DNA from: an uncultured cyanobacterium
Lineage (GTDB): Bacteria > Cyanobacteriota > Cyanobacteriia > Cyanobacteriales > Geitlerinemataceae
NCBI GenBank assembly: GCA_937121005.1
Contig: CAKZKB010000551.1
Coordinates: forward strand, 1-15,377
Direction of reading: 5' to 3'
Length of the DNA: 15,377 nt
Positions 13,600 through 15,377 of this stretch are shown piece by piece. Each line of letters begins with the position of its first letter. Position 1 is the stretch's first letter. The notes below the pieces were generated by a model that saw nothing but the letters and a program-made list of their open reading frames with translations, made no database searches and was not told the DNA's origin. A program made the translations under genes and the position numbers.

Positions 13600-13893
13600 A
13601 TGAAACAAACCATTGCCTTCGCCTTACCGATCGTTTTCGCGATCGCCACCAGTACCAACGCCCAAACCCTGCCCGACGATCGCCCCACTCTCGATCGCGA
13701 AGAAATTGCTGCCGCTTGCGAGGGCGATCGTCTCGAAGATCTGCCCAACCCTTACAGCGATTTACCGCCCAATCATTGGGCTTACGATGCGGTTTTGCGC
13801 CTCACTTATTGCGTTTCCAGTACCGTTGAAGATCGTAATTTTGGAGAACTTAACCCACCCACTGAAGCAGAGATCTCTACCTTCTCCGACTGA
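13600..13893 (+). CDS. Small secreted protein with partial SLH domain
   Basis: This 97-residue product has a clear signal peptide: MKQT, a hydrophobic core IAFALPIVFAIA, and a likely cut after TNA (residue 21). The mature part of about 76 residues contains NPYSDLPPNHWAYDAVLRL (50-68), the start of an S-layer homology domain (pattern D-x-P-x-x-HWAY-x-A-x-x-L). The usual second half and further repeats are missing, and the protein stops after FSD at 97. Cysteines 40 and 71 could form a disulphide in the periplasm. Cyanobacterial SLH proteins anchor to peptidoglycan-linked polymers. A 76-residue version might be a stand-alone minimal SLH protein or the truncated 5' part of a larger gene. No remnant of the rest was recognised downstream. 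There is no strong ribosome site. Confidence 0.7.
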   Translation: MKQTIAFALPIVFAIATSTNAQTLPDDRPTLDREEIAAACEGDRLEDLPNPYSDLPPNHWAYDAVLRLTYCVSSTVEDRNFGELNPPTEAEISTFSD

Positions 13894-14062
13894 GGCGCGA
13901 TCGATAGACGATGGGGGAATCGCCGATCCGTCCGTCCCCCTGGCGCGATCGTCCTTTTTCGCGCCCCCCTTCATCAACAGCCCCCAGATCTGTTAATATC
14001 TGAGAGAATGTTAACAAAATGTCACGATCGACGCGCCATCCGCGTCGTTTAATTAAATTCGC

Positions 14063-15052
14063 ATGAGTTCGATCTTGATTGTTGGTGCGACGGGAACCCT
14101 GGGCAGACAAATCGCCAAACGCGCGATCGACGAGGGACACTCGGTTCGCTGTCTGGTTCGCAGCTATCGCCGGGCCGCGTTCTTAAAAGAATGGGGGGCC
14201 GAACTGGTGGGTGGCGACTTGCTGTTCCCGGAAACCCTTCCCCCCGCCTTAGACGGAATGGACGCGGTTATCGATGCGGCCACGTCCCGACCGACGGATA
14301 TGGCTGGCGTGCGCGAGGTAGACTGGGGTGGCAAAGTCTCTTTGATTCGGGCAACGATTGAAGCTGGGATCGATCGCTACATTTTCTTTTCTCCCTTGCA
14401 AGCGGCGGACTACCCGCAAGTACCGCTCATGGAAATTAAGCGCTGTACGGAGCAGTTTTTAGCCGAGTCCGGTCTAAATTATACCATTTTGCAGCCGAGT
14501 GGATTTATGCAGGGCATTATTCCCCAATACGCCATTCCCATTCTCGACAATCAAAGCGTATGGGTGACGAACAAAATGGCTCCGATCGCCTATATGGATA
14601 CCCAGGATATCGCCAAATTTGCCGTCCGCGCCTTGGAACTTCCCGAAACCGAAAAGAAAGCCTTTCCCGTCGTCGGAACTCGGGCGTGGAGTGCTGAAGA
14701 AATCATCGCGTTGTGCGAGCGTTTGGGCGATCGCACGGCGAAAGTGACCCGCATTCCCATTTGGGTTTTGCGAGCCATGCGCCAGTTTTTGCTATTCTTT
14801 CAATGGGGACGAAATGCGGCCGATCGCCTCAGTTTTGCTGAAGTGGGAGCCAGCGGCCAACCCATCAGCGCCAATATGGACGAAACCTACAATACTTTCG
14901 GTTTCGATCCTCGGGAGACCACCTCTCTCGAATCTTACCTGCGCGAGTATTTCAGTTTGATTTTGAAAAAACTCAAGGAAATCGAATACCAAAAGCAAAA
15001 GGCCAAGCAGAAGAAGAAAAAGCGCTCTCCTTTTAAATCGGACAACTCTTAA
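14063..15052 (+). CDS. ycf39: Ycf39-type NAD(P)-binding photosystem II assembly factor
   Basis: This 329-residue atypical short-chain dehydrogenase-like protein has the Rossmann motif GATGTLG (8-14) right after MSSILIV. Ycf39 hallmarks follow: RCLVRS, FLKEWGAELVGGDL, VIDAATSRP, RYIFFSPLQAADYPQVPLM, SGFMQGIIPQYAIPILD and PIAYMDTQDIAKFA. In Synechocystis, Ycf39 works with high-light-inducible proteins and chlorophyll synthase to deliver chlorophyll to newly made D1 during photosystem II assembly at the thylakoid membrane. The usual Tyr-x-x-x-Lys catalytic pair is not evident, as expected for the family. The lysine-rich tail (about 305-322) is highly basic and could aid membrane contact (inference). 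It ends only 14 nt from the convergent psbP-like stop, with a GCGATCGC in between. Length matches Synechocystis Slr0399. Confidence 0.93.
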   Translation: MSSILIVGATGTLGRQIAKRAIDEGHSVRCLVRSYRRAAFLKEWGAELVGGDLLFPETLPPALDGMDAVIDAATSRPTDMAGVREVDWGGKVSLIRATIEAGIDRYIFFSPLQAADYPQVPLMEIKRCTEQFLAESGLNYTILQPSGFMQGIIPQYAIPILDNQSVWVTNKMAPIAYMDTQDIAKFAVRALELPETEKKAFPVVGTRAWSAEEIIALCERLGDRTAKVTRIPIWVLRAMRQFLLFFQWGRNAADRLSFAEVGASGQPISANMDETYNTFGFDPRETTSLESYLREYFSLILKKLKEIEYQKQKAKQKKKKRSPFKSDNS

Positions 15053-15066
15053 GCGGGTGGCGATCG

Positions 15067-15377
15067 CTAATAAACATTAAACGAATTGATGACCGTGCGA
15101 AAGCGATCGCCGACTTTTTGCCAGCGTGTTTCGCTCGTAGAGACGTTCAGGGTAAAGAGTTTGTCCCGACGGACGATCGCGCTAGCGATATTGTGACGAT
15201 CGCCGCTTGGCAGTTCCACCGCATATTCAAAAATATAGTAGGTTTTGCCGTCAGCTTCGCGAGTATGCGCGTCGAGAAGTTCGGCAACGCGATCGCCCTC
15301 GGTTTGCTTGGAAAGGCGATAACCGACTTCCGTCGGCGTGCCCAGATCGGCAATGGTTTTACCTTCGGGAACCGGAG
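15067..15377 (-). CDS. psbP: PsbP-like (CyanoP) photosystem II protein, C-terminal part
   Basis: The minus-strand frame is open from the window edge and ends in TAG at 15067, giving 102 visible residues; the N-terminus with its expected lipoprotein signal is outside. The PsbP C-terminal fold is recognisable: DLGTPTEVGYRLSKQ, a helix around RVAELLDAHTREADG, the strand KTYYIFEYAVELPSGDRHN, then RRDKLFTLNVSTSETRW and the terminal SFNVY. CyanoP is a lumenal, lipid-anchored protein that assists photosystem II assembly. It lies tail-to-tail with ycf39, 14 nt apart, which may be a conserved pairing of two assembly factors or chance. The visible part appears intact. Confidence 0.9.
   Translation of the reverse strand, partial: PVPEGKTIADLGTPTEVGYRLSKQTEGDRVAELLDAHTREADGKTYYIFEYAVELPSGDRHNIASAIVRRDKLFTLNVSTSETRWQKVGDRFRTVINSFNVY

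Noticed and set aside
13991..14016. TGTTAA and TGTTAACA motifs upstream of ycf39 as a regulator site
   Set aside because: Spacing and sequence do not fit NtcA (GTA-N8-TAC) or the cyanobacterial Pho box; likely chance in AT-rich DNA.

Overview
The window is cyanobacterial. The octamer GCGATCGC (HIP1) recurs throughout, and the housekeeping genes include cyanobacterial or photosynthetic types: an omega subunit of cyanobacterial form, a Ycf39-type photosystem II assembly factor, a PsbP-like lumenal protein, and a tandem-GAF adenylate cyclase of the Anabaena CyaB1/CyaB2 layout. Short dispersed palindromes and heptanucleotide repeats in the intergenic DNA suggest a filamentous or mat-forming lineage (Oscillatoriales-like). 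That last point is inference.

Layout. 1-673 (minus): rpoZ followed 19 nt later by a partial small soluble protein, possibly the carboxysome chaperone CcmS. 674-924: a cluster of small hairpin repeats. 925-3495 (minus): class III adenylate cyclase. 3496-4050: intergenic DNA with a probable 40-residue single-span membrane protein, a G-rich tract, an inverted repeat and a heptad repeat. 4051-5142 (minus): ychF. 5245-7002 (plus): a promoter and a tightly coupled two-gene operon, a DUF4365/PD-(D/E)XK-like protein plus an unrecognised 366-residue partner. 7186-9292 (plus): aroC and a metallo-beta-lactamase-fold hydrolase. 9347-11654: an accessory block holding a small minus-strand gene with an in-frame heptad repeat, three 20-bp-period direct repeats, an HTH protein with an AT-rich unrecognised C-terminus, and a PIN-domain toxin-antitoxin pair. 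11805-12566 (minus): hemD. 12764-13578: a 195-residue uncharacterised protein between two near-identical TATAAT-bearing repeats, then a composite inverted-repeat element. 13600-13893: a small secreted protein with part of an SLH domain. 14063-15052 (plus): ycf39. 15067-15377 (minus): the C-terminal part of a PsbP-like protein.

How the genes fit together. Most of the housekeeping genes are single transcription units with unrelated roles (transcription, cAMP signalling, translation-associated ATPase, shikimate pathway, tetrapyrrole synthesis, photosystem II assembly). Two accessory modules stand out as possibly undescribed systems. The first is the translationally coupled DUF4365 pair, which contains no GCGATCGC site. 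The second is the iteron-preceded HTH gene, which ends only 9 nt before a VapBC-like pair and may form a three-gene unit with it. No tRNA, rRNA, CRISPR array or intact transposase was seen.
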